A stretch of DNA of 64,000 nt from Nocardiopsis flavescens (GCF_900141985.1 NZ_FQZK01000007.1:186001-250000), one strand, 5' to 3'; counted from the first letter of the stretch, positions 53,371 to 63,268 are shown. The notes: a model not told the origin generated them from the sequence alone. Made by a program: numbers and translations.

Positions 53371-54768
53371 CTACAGGTCGGCGGGCGAGGACAGCGTGCC
53401 GCGCACCGCGGTGGCGGCGGCGACCTGCGGCGACACCAGGTGGGTGCGGCCGCCCTTGCCCTGGCGCCCCTCGAAGTTGCGGTTGGAGGTGGAGGCGCTG
53501 CGCTCGCCGGGGGCGAGCTGGTCGGGGTTCATGCCCAGGCACATCGAGCAGCCCGCCTCGCGCCACTCGGCGCCGGCCTCCTCGAAGACCGCGCCCAGGC
53601 CCTCGGCGTTGGCCTGCTCCTTGACCCGCATGGAGCCGGGGACGACCAGCATGCGGACGCCGTCGGCGACCCTGCGGCCCCGGATGATCTCGGCGGCGGT
53701 GCGCAGGTCCTCGATGCGCCCGTTGGTGCACGAGCCCAGGAAGACGGTGTCCACCCTGACCTCGCGCATCGGCGTCCCGGCCTCCAGGTCCATGTAGGCC
53801 AGGGCCTTCTCCGCGGCGGCGCGCTCGGAGGGGTCCTCGTAGGAGGCGGGGTCGGGGACCTCGCCGTGCAGGGGCACGCCCTGGCCGGGGTTGGTGCCCC
53901 AGGTGACGAACGGGCTGAGCTCGTCGGCGTCCAGCACGACCTCGGCGTCGAAGACGGCGCCCTCGTCGGTGCGCAGGGTCTTCCAGTACTCGACGGCCGC
54001 GTCGAAGTCCGCGCCCTGCGGGGCGTGCGGGCGCCCCTCGATGTAGTCGAACGTGGTCTGGTCGGGGGCGATCATCCCGGCCCGGGCCCCGGCCTCGATG
54101 GACATGTTGCACACGGTCATCCGCGCCTCCATCGAGAGCGCCTCGATGGCCTCGCCCCGGTACTCCAGGACGTAGCCCTGGCCGCCGCCGGTGCCGATCT
54201 TCGCGATGACGGCCAGGATGATGTCCTTGGCGGACACACCCGGCCGGAGCGTTCCGTCGACCGTGACGGCCATGGTCTTGAAGGGGGCCATCGGCAGGGT
54301 CTGGGTGGCCAGCACGTGCTCGACCTGGCTGGTGCCGATGCCGAAGGCCAGCGCGCCGAACGCGCCGTGGGTGCTGGTGTGGCTGTCGCCGCAGACCACG
54401 GTCATGCCGGGCTGGGTCAGGCCGAGCTGGGGGCCGACCACGTGCACGACGCCCTGCTCGATGTCGCCCATGGGGTGCAGGCGGACCCCGAAGTCGGAGC
54501 AGTTCTTGCGCAGCGTCTCGACCTGCTTGCGGGAGACCGGGTCCGCGATGGGGGCCAGCAGGTCCAGGGTCGGGACGTTGTGGTCCTCGGTGGCGATGGT
54601 CAGGTCCGGGCGGCGCACCGGGCGGCCGGCCAGCCGCAGGCCCTCGAAGGCCTGGGGGCTGGTCACCTCGTGCACGAGGTGGAGATCGATGTAGAGCAGG
54701 TCCGGCTCGCCCTCGGCACGCCGGACGACGTGCTCCTCCCAGACCTTCTCGGCCATCGTGCGTGCCAT
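53371..54768 (-). CDS. leuC: 3-isopropylmalate dehydratase large subunit
   Basis: LeuC holds the 4Fe-4S cluster. The 465-residue protein shows the Cys ligands in [14 protein letters not shown] and [14 protein letters not shown], and the aconitase boxes [23 protein letters not shown] and [10 protein letters not shown]. The ATG at 54768 ([13 protein letters not shown]) is the family start; the in-frame extension to 54843 is rejected because it runs through the promoter. It is divergent from the IclR regulator, 78 bases away. Confidence 0.97.
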   Translation of the reverse strand: MARTMAEKVWEEHVVRRAEGEPDLLYIDLHLVHEVTSPQAFEGLRLAGRPVRRPDLTIATEDHNVPTLDLLAPIADPVSRKQVETLRKNCSDFGVRLHPMGDIEQGVVHVVGPQLGLTQPGMTVVCGDSHTSTHGAFGALAFGIGTSQVEHVLATQTLPMAPFKTMAVTVDGTLRPGVSAKDIILAVIAKIGTGGGQGYVLEYRGEAIEALSMEARMTVCNMSIEAGARAGMIAPDQTTFDYIEGRPHAPQGADFDAAVEYWKTLRTDEGAVFDAEVVLDADELSPFVTWGTNPGQGVPLHGEVPDPASYEDPSERAAAEKALAYMDLEAGTPMREVRVDTVFLGSCTNGRIEDLRTAAEIIRGRRVADGVRMLVVPGSMRVKEQANAEGLGAVFEEAGAEWREAGCSMCLGMNPDQLAPGERSASTSNRNFEGRQGKGGRTHLVSPQVAAATAVRGTLSSPADL

Positions 54769-54820
54769 GGGCGATCGCCTCTCTCGTTCGTGCCGTTGCG
54801 CGGACTCTGACTTGCATTCC

Positions 54821-54840
54821 ATATTTCGAGACGGCAATAT
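54821..54840. promoter_or_regulatory. Candidate operator in the leuC-ndgR divergent region
   Basis: The inverted repeat ATATT-N10-AATAT (54821-54840) is the AT-richest and only symmetric element in the 78-base divergent gap, ending six bases before the regulator ATG. NdgR-type regulators are known to act on leuCD; I do not match it to a published motif. Confidence 0.4.
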
Positions 54841-54846
54841 CAAGTC

Positions 54847-55578
54847 ATGGACAACTCTAGCTCATCCAGCGGCGTCGGAGTACTCGACAAGACGATGTCC
54901 GTCCTGGACGCCCTGGAATCGGGACCGGCCTCCCTGGCCCAGCTGGTGCAGATCACCGGGCTGGCCCGGCCCACGGCCCACCGGCTGGCCGTCGCCCTGG
55001 AGCGGCACCGCATGGTCACCCGGGACAGCCAGGGGCGCTTCGTGCTGGGTCCGCGCCTGGGCGAGCTGTCGATCGCGACCGGGGAGGACCGCCTGCTGGC
55101 GGTGGCCTCCCCCGTGCTGGTACAGCTGCGCGACCTCACCGGGGAGAGCGCCCAGCTGTACCGCCGCCAGGGCGACGTGCGCGTGTGCGTGGCCGCCTCC
55201 GAGCGCACCAGCGGCCTGCGCGACACCGTTCCGGTCGGCAGCGAGCTGCCCATGAACGCGGGGTCGGCGGCACAGGTCCTGCTGGCCTGGGAGGACCCGG
55301 ACCGCATCCGCCGCTCCCTGGTGGGCGCGCGCTTCACCGCCGCCAGCCTGGCCCAGGTCCGCCGCCGGCGCTGGGCCCAGAGCGTGGCCGAGCGCGAGCA
55401 GGGCGTCGCCTCGGTGTCGGCGCCGGTGTCCGGTCCGGGAGGCCGCGTCATCGCCGCCGTGTCGGTGTCGGGTCCGATAGAGCGGCTGACCCGCTCCCCG
55501 GGGCGCATGCACTCCCAGGCGATCCTGTCCGCGGCCGAGAAGATCAGCGAGTCCCTGCACAGCGTCGAGGGCCACTGA
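54847..55578 (+). CDS. ndgR: IclR-family regulator, NdgR type
   Basis: NdgR (LtbR) controls leucine and other amino-acid genes in actinomycetes. The 243-residue protein has an N-terminal winged helix ([20 protein letters not shown], then [15 protein letters not shown]) and a C-terminal IclR effector domain ([36 protein letters not shown]). Its position divergent to leuCD is diagnostic for NdgR. It likely also controls itself through the shared upstream site. Confidence 0.93.
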   Translation: MDNSSSSSGVGVLDKTMSVLDALESGPASLAQLVQITGLARPTAHRLAVALERHRMVTRDSQGRFVLGPRLGELSIATGEDRLLAVASPVLVQLRDLTGESAQLYRRQGDVRVCVAASERTSGLRDTVPVGSELPMNAGSAAQVLLAWEDPDRIRRSLVGARFTAASLAQVRRRRWAQSVAEREQGVASVSAPVSGPGGRVIAAVSVSGPIERLTRSPGRMHSQAILSAAEKISESLHSVEGH

Positions 55579-55630
55579 CCGCGCCGTCCCGTCCGTGGAC
55601 TCCCGCCGGCGCCCTGCCTAACATGGCGGG

Positions 55631-57415
55631 ATGCCCCATGAGAAGGCGGCCGGGGACACCGGCCACGGCGGCGCGGGGAACGCGGCCGCCGACTCCGGCC
55701 CGCCGGGCCGGGGACACCGGTACGTCACCGCCCCGGACGGCCAGCGCCTCGCCGTGCGCACCGCCGGCCCCGCCGACCGGCCCGTCCTGCTGCTCGTCCA
55801 CGGCTACCCCGACAACTCCTCGGTCTGGGACGCCCTCATAGGGGAGCTGGCGGGCGAGTACCGGATCGCCGCCTACGACGTGCGCGGCGCCGGGCGGTCC
55901 ACCGCCCCCGACGACCGCTCCGGCTACCGGATGGACGTGCTCGCCGCCGACCTGGTCGCCGTCGCCGACGCGGTGGCCCCGGACCGGCCGGTCCACCTGG
56001 TGGGCCACGACTGGGGGTCCATCCAGGGCTGGCACGCCGTCACCGAGCCCCGGTACGCGGACCGGTTCGCCTCCTTCACCTCCGTCTCCGGCCCGAGCCT
56101 GGACCACGCCGGGCACTGGTTCCGCTCGGCTCCCGACGGCGCGCGCCGCGTCCTGCGCCAGGCGGGGCGCTCCGGCTACATCGGCTTCTTCCACACCCCG
56201 CTCGTCCCGGAGCTGCTCTGGCTGACCGGCCTGGGCGGACTGGCCCTGGCCGGGACGGAGCGCCTCGGCGGCGGCCCGGTGCGCCCGGCCCGCCGCACCA
56301 CCCGCGACTACGTCAACGGTCTGGCCCTGTACCGGGCCAACACGGGCTCCCGGCTCTCCCGCCCGGCCGAGCGCCGCACCGCGGTCCCGGTCCAGGTGCT
56401 GGCGCCCACACGCGACCCGTTCATGGTCGAGCAGCTCCAGTCCAACGCCGGGCGCTGGGTCGACGACCTGCGCTTCCACCGCTTCCACGGCGGGCACTGG
56501 TCGCTGCGCTCGCGCCCCGGCGCGGTCGCCGGCCGGCTGCGCGCGTTCGTCGGGGAGGTGGAGTCGGGGACCCCGCGCCGCCCCGCCGCCCGGCGCGGCG
56601 GCGGCGCCTTCTCCGGCCAGCTCGCGGTGGTCACCGGCGCGGGCAGCGGTATCGGACGGGCGCTGTGCCTGGAACTGGCCGGGCGCGGGGCCCGGGTGGT
56701 CTCCGTGGACATCGACGGCCCGGCGGCCGAGGACACCGCGCGGCGGTGCTCCCTGCTCACCCCGGGCGCCGCCGCCCGCCGGGTGGACGTCGCCGACGCC
56801 CGCGCCGTGGACGGGCTCGCCTCCTGGGTGCGCGCGGAGTTCGGGGTGCCGGACCTGGTCGTCAACAACGCCGGGATCGGCGCGGCCGGCCCCCTGACGG
56901 CCACTCCCCCGGAGGACGTGGACCGCCTGATCGACGTCAACCTGCGGGGCGTGGTCCACGGCTGCCGGGCCTTCGCCCCGATGATGGCCGGGGCCGGGGG
57001 CGGCGGCCGCATCCTCAACACCGCCTCGGTCGCCGCCTACCTCCCCTCGCGCGTCTACGGGGCGTACGCGGCCACCAAGGCGGCCGTGCTGTCGCTCAGC
57101 CTCTCCCTGCGCGGCGAACTCGCCCCTTCCGGCGTCGCCGTCACCGCCGTCTGCCCGGGCCTGGTCGACACCGGCATCATCGGCTCCGCGCGCCTGTCCG
57201 CGCTCCCGCGGGCCGAGCGGACCCGGGAGCGCCTCGACCGGCTGAGCCGCCTGGGGGGCTGCCCGCCCGAGCGGGCGGCCCGCCGGATCGCCGACGCCGT
57301 GGCGGACGCCCCCGGCGTCCTGCCCGTCAACGCCGAGGCCCGCCTGGGGCTGTACCTGGCCCGGTTCTGCCCGGGGGCCGTCCGCGCCCTGGCCCGGGTC
57401 GGGCTCCCGTTCTGA
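55631..57415 (+). CDS. Fusion of alpha/beta hydrolase (epoxide-hydrolase-like) and short-chain dehydrogenase
   Basis: The 594-residue protein joins two enzymes. Residues about 30-310 are an alpha/beta hydrolase with oxyanion box LVHGYPDN and the nucleophile elbow GHDWGS, where Asp replaces Ser as in epoxide hydrolases/dehalogenases; the terminal His is in FHGGHW. Residues about 330-594 are a classical SDR: VTGAGSGIGRA, NNAGIG, catalytic Ser in NTASVAAYL and YAATK (Tyr-x3-Lys). Such SDR-hydrolase fusions exist in actinobacteria; substrates are unknown. It may share a transcript with ndgR 53 bases upstream. Confidence 0.92.
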   Translation: MPHEKAAGDTGHGGAGNAAADSGPPGRGHRYVTAPDGQRLAVRTAGPADRPVLLLVHGYPDNSSVWDALIGELAGEYRIAAYDVRGAGRSTAPDDRSGYRMDVLAADLVAVADAVAPDRPVHLVGHDWGSIQGWHAVTEPRYADRFASFTSVSGPSLDHAGHWFRSAPDGARRVLRQAGRSGYIGFFHTPLVPELLWLTGLGGLALAGTERLGGGPVRPARRTTRDYVNGLALYRANTGSRLSRPAERRTAVPVQVLAPTRDPFMVEQLQSNAGRWVDDLRFHRFHGGHWSLRSRPGAVAGRLRAFVGEVESGTPRRPAARRGGGAFSGQLAVVTGAGSGIGRALCLELAGRGARVVSVDIDGPAAEDTARRCSLLTPGAAARRVDVADARAVDGLASWVRAEFGVPDLVVNNAGIGAAGPLTATPPEDVDRLIDVNLRGVVHGCRAFAPMMAGAGGGGRILNTASVAAYLPSRVYGAYAATKAAVLSLSLSLRGELAPSGVAVTAVCPGLVDTGIIGSARLSALPRAERTRERLDRLSRLGGCPPERAARRIADAVADAPGVLPVNAEARLGLYLARFCPGAVRALARVGLPF

Positions 57416-57525
57416 GCCGGTCTCCGGCCCGGGCCCGCCGACCGGAGGCGGGTCCGGGGGGAGCGGCCGGGAGGCCGTCACCGGGGCGGTGTCCCACGGG
57501 ACCGGTCGCGGCGGGGAAAGAAAAG

Positions 57526-57559
57526 GGAGAGGCCCCGCCCTGGTGGGCGGGGCCTCTCC
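57526..57559 (-). terminator. Terminator of the distal tRNA-Glu
   Basis: A perfect 15-bp stem (57526-57540 with 57545-57559, loop TGGT) directly follows the tRNA 3' end on the minus strand and continues into CTTTTCTTT. Confidence 0.85.
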
Positions 57560-57564
57560 TGTGG

Positions 57565-57637
57565 TACCCCCGAGCGGATTCGAACCGCCGTTACCGCCTT
57601 GAGAGGGCGGCGTCCTAGGCCACTAGACGACGGGGGC
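57565..57637 (-). tRNA. tRNA-Glu (anticodon CUC), copy 2
   Basis: The minus-strand cloverleaf has acceptor GCCCCCG/CGGGGGT, an anticodon stem CCGCC/GGCGG around CTC, and T-arm GGCGGTTCGAATCCGCT. Discriminator A is followed by an encoded CCA (57562-57564). The body is identical to the copy at 57762-57834. Confidence 0.95.
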
Positions 57638-57729
57638 CTGAACATTCTCCCGTGCTGGCCGGTGCGAGCACCTGACCCCACGATATCCGGTCGAACCGGA
57701 CACCGACGACGAGCGTCGGCCAGAAAGAA

Positions 57730-57750
57730 GCCCCCCACGATGTGGGAGGC
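57730..57750 (-). terminator. Terminator of the proximal tRNA-Glu
   Basis: A 9-bp stem with one G-T pair (57730-57738 with 57742-57750, loop ATC on the minus strand) follows the tRNA and runs into TTCTTTCT, so each tRNA-Glu appears to be its own unit. Confidence 0.65.
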
Positions 57751-57761
57751 GCTCCCTGTGG

Positions 57762-57834
57762 TACCCCCGAGCGGATTCGAACCGCCGTTACCGCCTTGAG
57801 AGGGCGGCGTCCTAGGCCACTAGACGACGGGGGC
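57762..57834 (-). tRNA. tRNA-Glu (anticodon CUC), copy 1
   Basis: Same 73-base body as the copy at 57565-57637, with CCA encoded at 57759-57761. It lies between tRNA-Gln and the second copy on the same strand. Confidence 0.95.
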
Positions 57835-57885
57835 GCGTGCCGGGTCCCTCCGGACCCGAAAGCCCGCGCTCTCACGCGGACCGCG

Positions 57886-57957
57886 CTGGGGTACCAGGAC
57901 TCGAACCTAGACTAACTGAACCAGAATCAGTCGTGCTGCCGATTACACCATACCCCA
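57886..57957 (-). tRNA. tRNA-Gln (anticodon CUG)
   Basis: The minus-strand sequence begins TGGGGTATGG with the U1-A72 pair typical of tRNA-Gln; the anticodon stem ACTGA/TCAGT surrounds TTCTGGT. CCA is not encoded. It lies downstream of gltX. Confidence 0.95.
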
Positions 57958-58052
57958 GTGCTCTGGGAGGACCGGTCCGCTTTGCGCTTCCCTGTCCCCC
58001 TCGGCGACGTGGACAACTCTAGCGGAGTTTCAGAGTGCTCGCGAACCGAATA

Positions 58053-58085
58053 CGGGGTGGGCGGCCGGTGACCCCGCCCACCCCG
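58053..58085 (-). terminator. Terminator of gltX
   Basis: A perfect 12-bp stem CGGGGTGGGCGG / CCGCCCACCCCG (58053-58064 with 58074-58085) lies 45 bases past the gltX stop, before the tRNA genes. Confidence 0.7.
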
Positions 58086-58130
58086 TTCCGAGCCCCCGCG
58101 AGCAGGGGACTCACGCGCCCGGCGGCGTTC

Positions 58131-59576
58131 TCACGCCTGCCCGGCCGCCCCCTGGGCGCGCAGCCTCTCCAGAGCCGCGGCCACGCGCGCCAGGACGCGC
58201 TCGCGGCCCAGCAGCTCCAGCGACTCGAACAGCGGCAGGCCGACGGTGCGGCCGGTGACCGCCACGCGCACGGGGGCCTGGGCCTTGCCGAGCTTGAGGC
58301 CCAGGCCGGCGCCGGCCTCCTCGGTGGCGGTCTTGAGCGCCTCGGCTCCCCACTCCAGGCCGGGGTCGGAGAAGCGCTCCAGGGCGGCGGCGAGCATCTC
58401 CTCGCCCACCCCGGGCTTCATGGCCTTGGCCCAGCTCTTCTCGTCCCGCACCGGCTCGTCCAGGAACAGGAAGTCGACGTTGGGCACGATCTCCGACAGC
58501 ACCGCCACCCGGCTCTGGGCCAGCGGCGCGACCGCCCGGAACACCTCCGGGTCGTAGTCGGCGGCGTCCCAGGGGACGCCCCCACCGGTCAGCCAGGGGG
58601 TGCAGCGCTCGACGAACGCGTCGACGGAGAGCGCGCGGATGTACTCGCCGTTGAAGGCGCGCAGCTTCTTCTCGTCGAAGAACGCGCTGGAGGCGTTGAC
58701 GTCGCCGACGCGGAACAGCGGGACCATCTCCGCCCACGGCATGATCTCCCGGTCCTCACCCGGCGCCCAGCCCAGCAGCATCAGGTAGTTGACCATCGCC
58801 TCGGCCAGGTAGCCCTCCTCCTGGTAGGACTCCAGGGCGACCTTGTCGCGGCGCTTGGACAGCTTCTTGCGCTGCTCGTTGACGATGACGGGCAGGTGCG
58901 CCCACACCGGCGGGGTGTGGCCCAGCGCCTCCCACAGCAGCTGCTGCTTGGGGGTGTTGGACAGGTGCTCCTCGCCGCGGACGACCTGGTTGATGCCCAT
59001 CTCGACGTCGTCGACCACGTTGGCCAGCACGAACAGCGGGGAGCCGTCCGCACGGGCGATCACGAAGTCCTCGATGGCGGAGTGGGCGAACTCCACCCGG
59101 CCGCGGATCCGGTCGTCGACGACCGTCGGGCCGCCCTCGGGGACGCGGAAGCGCAGCGCGCGGCCGGGCCCGGCCTCCAGGCCGCGGTCGCGGCAGAAGC
59201 CGTCGTAGCCCAGGTTGGGGTTGTCGCGGCGCGCCTCCAGCTGCTCGCGGGTGCAGTCGCAGTAGTAGGCGCTGCCGTTCTTGTACAGCTCCTGCGCGGT
59301 CTCGCGGTGCTTGTCGGCGTAGGCGGACTGGAAGTAGGGCCCCTCGAAGTGGGGGTCGTCCTCCCCGATGCCCAGCCAGGCCAGGGCGCGGATGATGCCC
59401 TCGGTCCACTCCGGGCGGTTGCGCGCGGCGTCGGTGTCCTCGATGCGCAACACCATGCGCCCCTCGGGCCGCTGCTGTGCCAGAGCCCAGTTGAAGAGCG
59501 CGGATCGGGCGCCGCCGACGTGGAACATGCCCGTAGGGGACGGGGCGAAGCGGGTACGAATCGAAGTCTCGGTCAC
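58131..59576 (-). CDS. gltX: Glutamyl-tRNA synthetase
   Basis: The class I synthetase of 481 residues has the HIGH-type box in [20 protein letters not shown] and the KMSKS-type box in [10 protein letters not shown], plus the EDTD segment [14 protein letters not shown]. Actinomycetes generally lack GlnRS, so this enzyme is expected to charge both tRNA-Glu and tRNA-Gln, the latter being corrected by GatCAB (family knowledge). The GTG at 59576 matches the family N-terminus ([14 protein letters not shown]). Its substrate tRNA genes lie directly downstream. Confidence 0.97.
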   Translation of the reverse strand: MTETSIRTRFAPSPTGMFHVGGARSALFNWALAQQRPEGRMVLRIEDTDAARNRPEWTEGIIRALAWLGIGEDDPHFEGPYFQSAYADKHRETAQELYKNGSAYYCDCTREQLEARRDNPNLGYDGFCRDRGLEAGPGRALRFRVPEGGPTVVDDRIRGRVEFAHSAIEDFVIARADGSPLFVLANVVDDVEMGINQVVRGEEHLSNTPKQQLLWEALGHTPPVWAHLPVIVNEQRKKLSKRRDKVALESYQEEGYLAEAMVNYLMLLGWAPGEDREIMPWAEMVPLFRVGDVNASSAFFDEKKLRAFNGEYIRALSVDAFVERCTPWLTGGGVPWDAADYDPEVFRAVAPLAQSRVAVLSEIVPNVDFLFLDEPVRDEKSWAKAMKPGVGEEMLAAALERFSDPGLEWGAEALKTATEEAGAGLGLKLGKAQAPVRVAVTGRTVGLPLFESLELLGRERVLARVAAALERLRAQGAAGQA

Positions 59577-59676
59577 GCCTACCAGGGTATTGCCGAACGG
59601 AGTGCCCGGGCCCCGGCCCGCCGGCCGCACACGGCGCCGCGGGGGTCCGGGCGGTGGGTCCGGGCCCGCCGCCGGC

Positions 59677-60690
59677 TCAGGAGGGCTCGGGCAGGGGGCG
59701 GGGGTAGGGCCCGCCCAGCCCGTGCGCCTCGGCGAGCACGTCGGCGAAGGCCGCCGCGATCTTGGTCTCGCCGCGCGCGTTGGGGTGGGTGCCGTCGTAG
59801 GTGTCGGCCGCCACGTCCCACTTCTCGCGTTCGGCGATGTCGACGCTGGTCACCGGGGAGCGCTCGGTGGACAGCTCCGCGGTGAGGTCGCGCACCAGGA
59901 CGTTGTAGGAGTACAGGCGCAGCGCGAACCCGGGGTCGTTGTCGGCGTAGGCGATGGGCAGCGCCTCGGCCAGCACGATCTTCACGTCGGGGTTGCCCTC
60001 GCGGGCGCCCGCGACGTACCGGCGCAGCCGCTCCTCCATCTCGTCCATCCCGATCGGCCACAGCAGGTCGTTGACGCCGATGAGGGCGCACAGCACGTCG
60101 GGCTCGTAGCGGCCGACCTCCTCCCCGATGCTGGCCGCGGCGTCGCGCAGGGTCCGGCCCCACACGGCGTTGTGGTCCTGGTCGAAGTCGGGGTCGCGGT
60201 ACTCGCCGGTGCCGGGGTCCCCGTCGTCGCCCGGCCAGCCGTGGTCGACGAGTTCGGCGAGGGCCTCGGCGTCCTCGGGCGAGAGGGCGGGGGCCGCGGC
60301 GTCCTCGGGCCCCTCCCCCTGCCCGGCGGGCCCGCCGGCGGTGGGCTCCGCCGTGGGTGCCTCCCCGTCGGTGGGCACCGGGATGATCATGTCGGTGGTG
60401 GCCGGGTCGGTGTAGGGGCCGACGAAGTCCAGCCCCTCGACGCCGGGCTCCAGGTGGTTCCACAGGTGGTAGCGCCACGTCCGGTCGCCGTTGGCCCCCT
60501 GTGTCATGGAGTCTCCGGCGAGCATGACGCGCAGTGTTCCGCTCACGGGTGTTTCGGCCTCCGCTCGGGAGTCGGTTCCACGGTCGTCCGTGCGTGTCGC
60601 CCACACATAGCCGCCGCCCGCGACCACCGCGAGGGCGAGGAGGCCGGACAGGACCAGCGTGCCGGTACGGCGGGTCGGGGGAACGGCCAC
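59677..60690 (-). CDS. Exported SGNH/GDSL-type hydrolase
   Basis: The 337-residue protein has an N-terminal membrane anchor or signal ([20 protein letters not shown], about 12-31) and the SGNH blocks: [15 protein letters not shown] (catalytic Ser), GVNDLLWP (Asn), and [14 protein letters not shown] (Asp and His). An acidic/Gly-rich low-complexity insert lies around 110-165. It is a probable extracytoplasmic esterase or acyl-hydrolase; the substrate is unknown. It lies between gltX and the FAH-family gene on the same strand. Confidence 0.9.
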   Translation of the reverse strand: MAVPPTRRTGTLVLSGLLALAVVAGGGYVWATRTDDRGTDSRAEAETPVSGTLRVMLAGDSMTQGANGDRTWRYHLWNHLEPGVEGLDFVGPYTDPATTDMIIPVPTDGEAPTAEPTAGGPAGQGEGPEDAAAPALSPEDAEALAELVDHGWPGDDGDPGTGEYRDPDFDQDHNAVWGRTLRDAAASIGEEVGRYEPDVLCALIGVNDLLWPIGMDEMEERLRRYVAGAREGNPDVKIVLAEALPIAYADNDPGFALRLYSYNVLVRDLTAELSTERSPVTSVDIAEREKWDVAADTYDGTHPNARGETKIAAAFADVLAEAHGLGGPYPRPLPEPS

Positions 60691-60778
60691 TTCGGTACCC
60701 CTCCGTTCGGTCTCAGGACGGCGCGGGGGCCGCCGCCCGGGTCGGTGCGGCCCGGCCTGGCGGCCGGGCCGGGGACGG

Positions 60779-61579
60779 TCAGTCCCGGGCCACGACCCGG
60801 TTGCTGATGGTGCCCAGGCGCTCCACCGTGACCGAGACCTCCTGGCCGACCCGCACCGGGCCGACGCCGGCGGGTGTGCCGGTGAGGAGGACGTCGCCGG
60901 GGAGCAGCGTCATGAATGAGGTGACGTAGGAGATCATGCCCGGGATGTCATGGATGAACTGTGACGTTCGCCCGCTCTGGCGGATCTCGCCGTCCACGGT
61001 GGTCGTGACCGCCAGGTCCTGCGCCTCCTCGATGCTCAGCCCGGTGGTGATCCACGGTCCGATCGGGCAGAAGGAGTCGAACCCCTTGGCCCGGGTCCAC
61101 TGCTTGTCCTTCTTCTGCAGGTCGCGGGCGGTGACGTCGTTGGCCACGGTGTAACCGAAGATGACGTCGGCGGCCCGCTCCCGCGGCACCTCGCGGCAGG
61201 GCCGGGAGATGACGATGGCCAGTTCGCCCTCGAAGTCGACCCGCTCGGAGACCGACGGGTGGAAGATGGGGTCCACGGGCCCGGCCACGGCCGTGGAGGG
61301 CTTGAGGAAGACCACGGGCTCGTCCGTGGCCTCGCCGGTGATGTCCTGCATCTCCGCGACGTGGTCGGCGTAGTTCTTGCCGATGCAGACCACCTTGGTG
61401 GGCAGGACCGGCGACAGCAGGCGAACGTCGGCCAGCTTCGCCCGCTCCCCGGTCACCTGGATGTCCCCGAGCAGGGGGTGTCCGTTGAGCCTGGCGACGT
61501 ACTCGCCGCCGCTGTCGGAATCGGTCTCGACCAGGCCGAAGCCGACCTCGTCACCGACCGCGAACCGTGCGATGCGCAC
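60779..61579 (-). CDS. Fumarylacetoacetate hydrolase (FAH) family protein
   Basis: The 266-residue protein has the FAH C-terminal catalytic fold: VCIGKNYADHVAEM, FLKPSTAVAGP, the metal-binding VDFEGELAIVISR, and GYTVANDVTARDLQKKDKQW, then LTGTPAGVGPV. Relatives hydrolyse or isomerise acylpyruvates or decarboxylate oxaloacetate; the exact reaction is not readable. This gene neighbours gltX in many actinomycetes. Start at ATG 61579, divergent from the DUF3152 gene. Confidence 0.93.
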   Translation of the reverse strand: MRIARFAVGDEVGFGLVETDSDSGGEYVARLNGHPLLGDIQVTGERAKLADVRLLSPVLPTKVVCIGKNYADHVAEMQDITGEATDEPVVFLKPSTAVAGPVDPIFHPSVSERVDFEGELAIVISRPCREVPRERAADVIFGYTVANDVTARDLQKKDKQWTRAKGFDSFCPIGPWITTGLSIEEAQDLAVTTTVDGEIRQSGRTSQFIHDIPGMISYVTSFMTLLPGDVLLTGTPAGVGPVRVGQEVSVTVERLGTISNRVVARD

Positions 61580-61732
61580 CTGTTGTCCTCCCAGATCGAC
61601 ACGTTTGCGCTTGAAGGTTATCCGCGCCCGCCCCCGACGGCACGACGGCGGTGCCGCACCTTCGGCTTGTCCCTCGGAAGGGGCCCGGTCGTGGCATGCT
61701 GGGGTCCGTCATCCGCTACTGAGAGGTGCTCC

Positions 61733-62620
61733 GTGCCCACGTCCGCTCCGTCCTCCGGAGGCCGCCGCGGTGGTCGCCGCCGGACCCGCCGGTACTCGGC
61801 GGGACTCGCCCTGGGCCTGTGCCTGGTCTCGGGCGCCTCCACCGTGCTGATGGTCAGCGTGCCGCCGCCGCTGGAGGACTCCGGCACCCCCGCGGGCTCC
61901 TCCGCCCCGGTCGGCGACGGGGTGCCCGACGGCAGTGGGGCCCCGCCGGTGGCCGGCGCCGAGGGGCGGAGCGAGACCCCGCCCGCCGCGCCGTCGCCCT
62001 CCGCGTCCCCCGCCGAGGAGGAGGGGGAGGAGGAGCCGGTGCTGCTGCGCTCGGTCGTGGAGGAGGTCGACACCGCGAGCGGGGACTTCTCCGTGATGAA
62101 GGGCGAGGGCGACGTCATGGGCGAGGGGCCGGTGACGACGTTCGCGGTCGAGGTCGAGAAGGGCCTGCCCGGCGAGGCCCGGGACTTCGTCGACGCCGTG
62201 GAGCTGATCCTGGGCGACCCGCGCAGCTGGGGCGACGACGGGAAGCGGTCGCTACAGCGCGTGGACGGCGACGACGCCGACGTCCGGGTCCTGCTGGCCG
62301 CCCCCGACACGGTGGACCGCATGTGCGCGCCGCTGCGCACCAACGGGTACGTCTCCTGCGCCAACGGCAACCGGGCCGTCATCAACCAGAACCGCTGGGT
62401 GTCCGGCGTCCCGCACTTCGACGGCGACCTGGAGACCTACCGCGTCTACCTGATCAACCACGAGGTGGGCCACACCCTGGGCCACGGCCACGTGTTCTGC
62501 TCCGGCGAGGGCGAGGTCGCCCCGGTGATGCAGCAGCAGACGCTGGACCTCCAGGGATGCGAGGCCAACGGGTGGGTGCACCCGGACAACGACCCTCCCG
62601 AGGACGGGTCGGACGACTGA
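61733..62620 (+). CDS. DUF3152 exported protein with metzincin-type zinc motif
   Basis: The 295-residue protein has a basic N-terminus, one membrane/signal segment (about 20-42), a long Pro/Ser/Glu linker to about residue 105 and the DUF3152 domain. It carries HEVGHTLGHGH, i.e. HExxHxxGxxH with His243, Glu244, His247 and His253, as in metzincin metalloproteases. Paired Cys (CAPL, SCANG, FCSG, GCEANG) may form disulfides. A peptidase role is likely from the motif but not proven for the family. GTG start at 61733 after GAGAGG. Confidence 0.9.
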   Translation: MPTSAPSSGGRRGGRRRTRRYSAGLALGLCLVSGASTVLMVSVPPPLEDSGTPAGSSAPVGDGVPDGSGAPPVAGAEGRSETPPAAPSPSASPAEEEGEEEPVLLRSVVEEVDTASGDFSVMKGEGDVMGEGPVTTFAVEVEKGLPGEARDFVDAVELILGDPRSWGDDGKRSLQRVDGDDADVRVLLAAPDTVDRMCAPLRTNGYVSCANGNRAVINQNRWVSGVPHFDGDLETYRVYLINHEVGHTLGHGHVFCSGEGEVAPVMQQQTLDLQGCEANGWVHPDNDPPEDGSDD

Positions 62621-62648
62621 CCACCTCCCCGAGGAGAGAGGCCGCACC

Positions 62649-63122
62649 GTGTGCGAGCGCCGTGCCCCCGTGAACCTTCCCATCCCGGCCTCCCCGGTGA
62701 GCAGACGGGCGGCCCTGGGTGTGGTGACCGCGGGCGCGGTCACCGGTGCCGTCGCCGCCTGTGCGAGCCCCGCAGGGGATTCCGGTGCCCCTTCCTCCCC
62801 GGCGCCCGGGACCGACGCGGCGCCCTCGCCGGAGGAGTCCGTGGCGACCGTCGACGAGGTGCCGGTCGGCGGGGGCGTCGTCCTGGCCGGCGCCGCCGTG
62901 GTCCTCACCCAGCCGCGGGAGGGCGAGTTCCGGGCGTTCTCCACCACCTGCACCCACGAGGGGTGCCCGGTGGACGAGGTGGCCGACGGGGAGATCGTGT
63001 GCCCGTGCCACGGCAGCCGGTTCTCCATCGCCGACGGCTCCCGCACGGACGGCCCGGCCACGGAGCCGCTGGAGGAGTACCCGGTGTCCGTCACCGGCGA
63101 GGGCGGCCTGGTCGTCGGCTGA
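62649..63122 (+). CDS. Rieske 2Fe-2S protein, Tat-exported lipoprotein
   Basis: The 157-residue protein has an SRRAAL twin-arginine signal with a lipobox-like VAAC (Cys38), a Ser/Pro/Glu linker, and a compact Rieske domain: CTHEGC (Cys101, His103, Cys106) and CPCHGSRF (Cys118, Cys120, His121). Cluster ligands are Cys101, His103, Cys118, His121; Cys106-Cys120 would be the disulfide. It is a small extracytoplasmic electron carrier with unknown partner, not the large QcrA of the bc1 complex. It follows the DUF3152 gene by 28 bases. Confidence 0.92.
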   Translation: MCERRAPVNLPIPASPVSRRAALGVVTAGAVTGAVAACASPAGDSGAPSSPAPGTDAAPSPEESVATVDEVPVGGGVVLAGAAVVLTQPREGEFRAFSTTCTHEGCPVDEVADGEIVCPCHGSRFSIADGSRTDGPATEPLEEYPVSVTGEGGLVVG

Positions 63123-63268
63123 GGACCGGCGCGGCCCGCGGCGGGCCCGGCGGGACCGGCGGTCCGGCCGACGCAGGAAACGGCACCGGGCCGCCCGGGG
63201 GCGGGCCCGGGCACGCCCGCGGGCCGGGGCGTCGCCCCGGCCCGCGGCTCCGGCCCGGTCGGCGCGGG

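Noticed and set aside
54769..54843. Longer leuC start at 54843
   Set aside because: It would run through the divergent promoter region, and the family N-terminus begins at the ATG at 54768.
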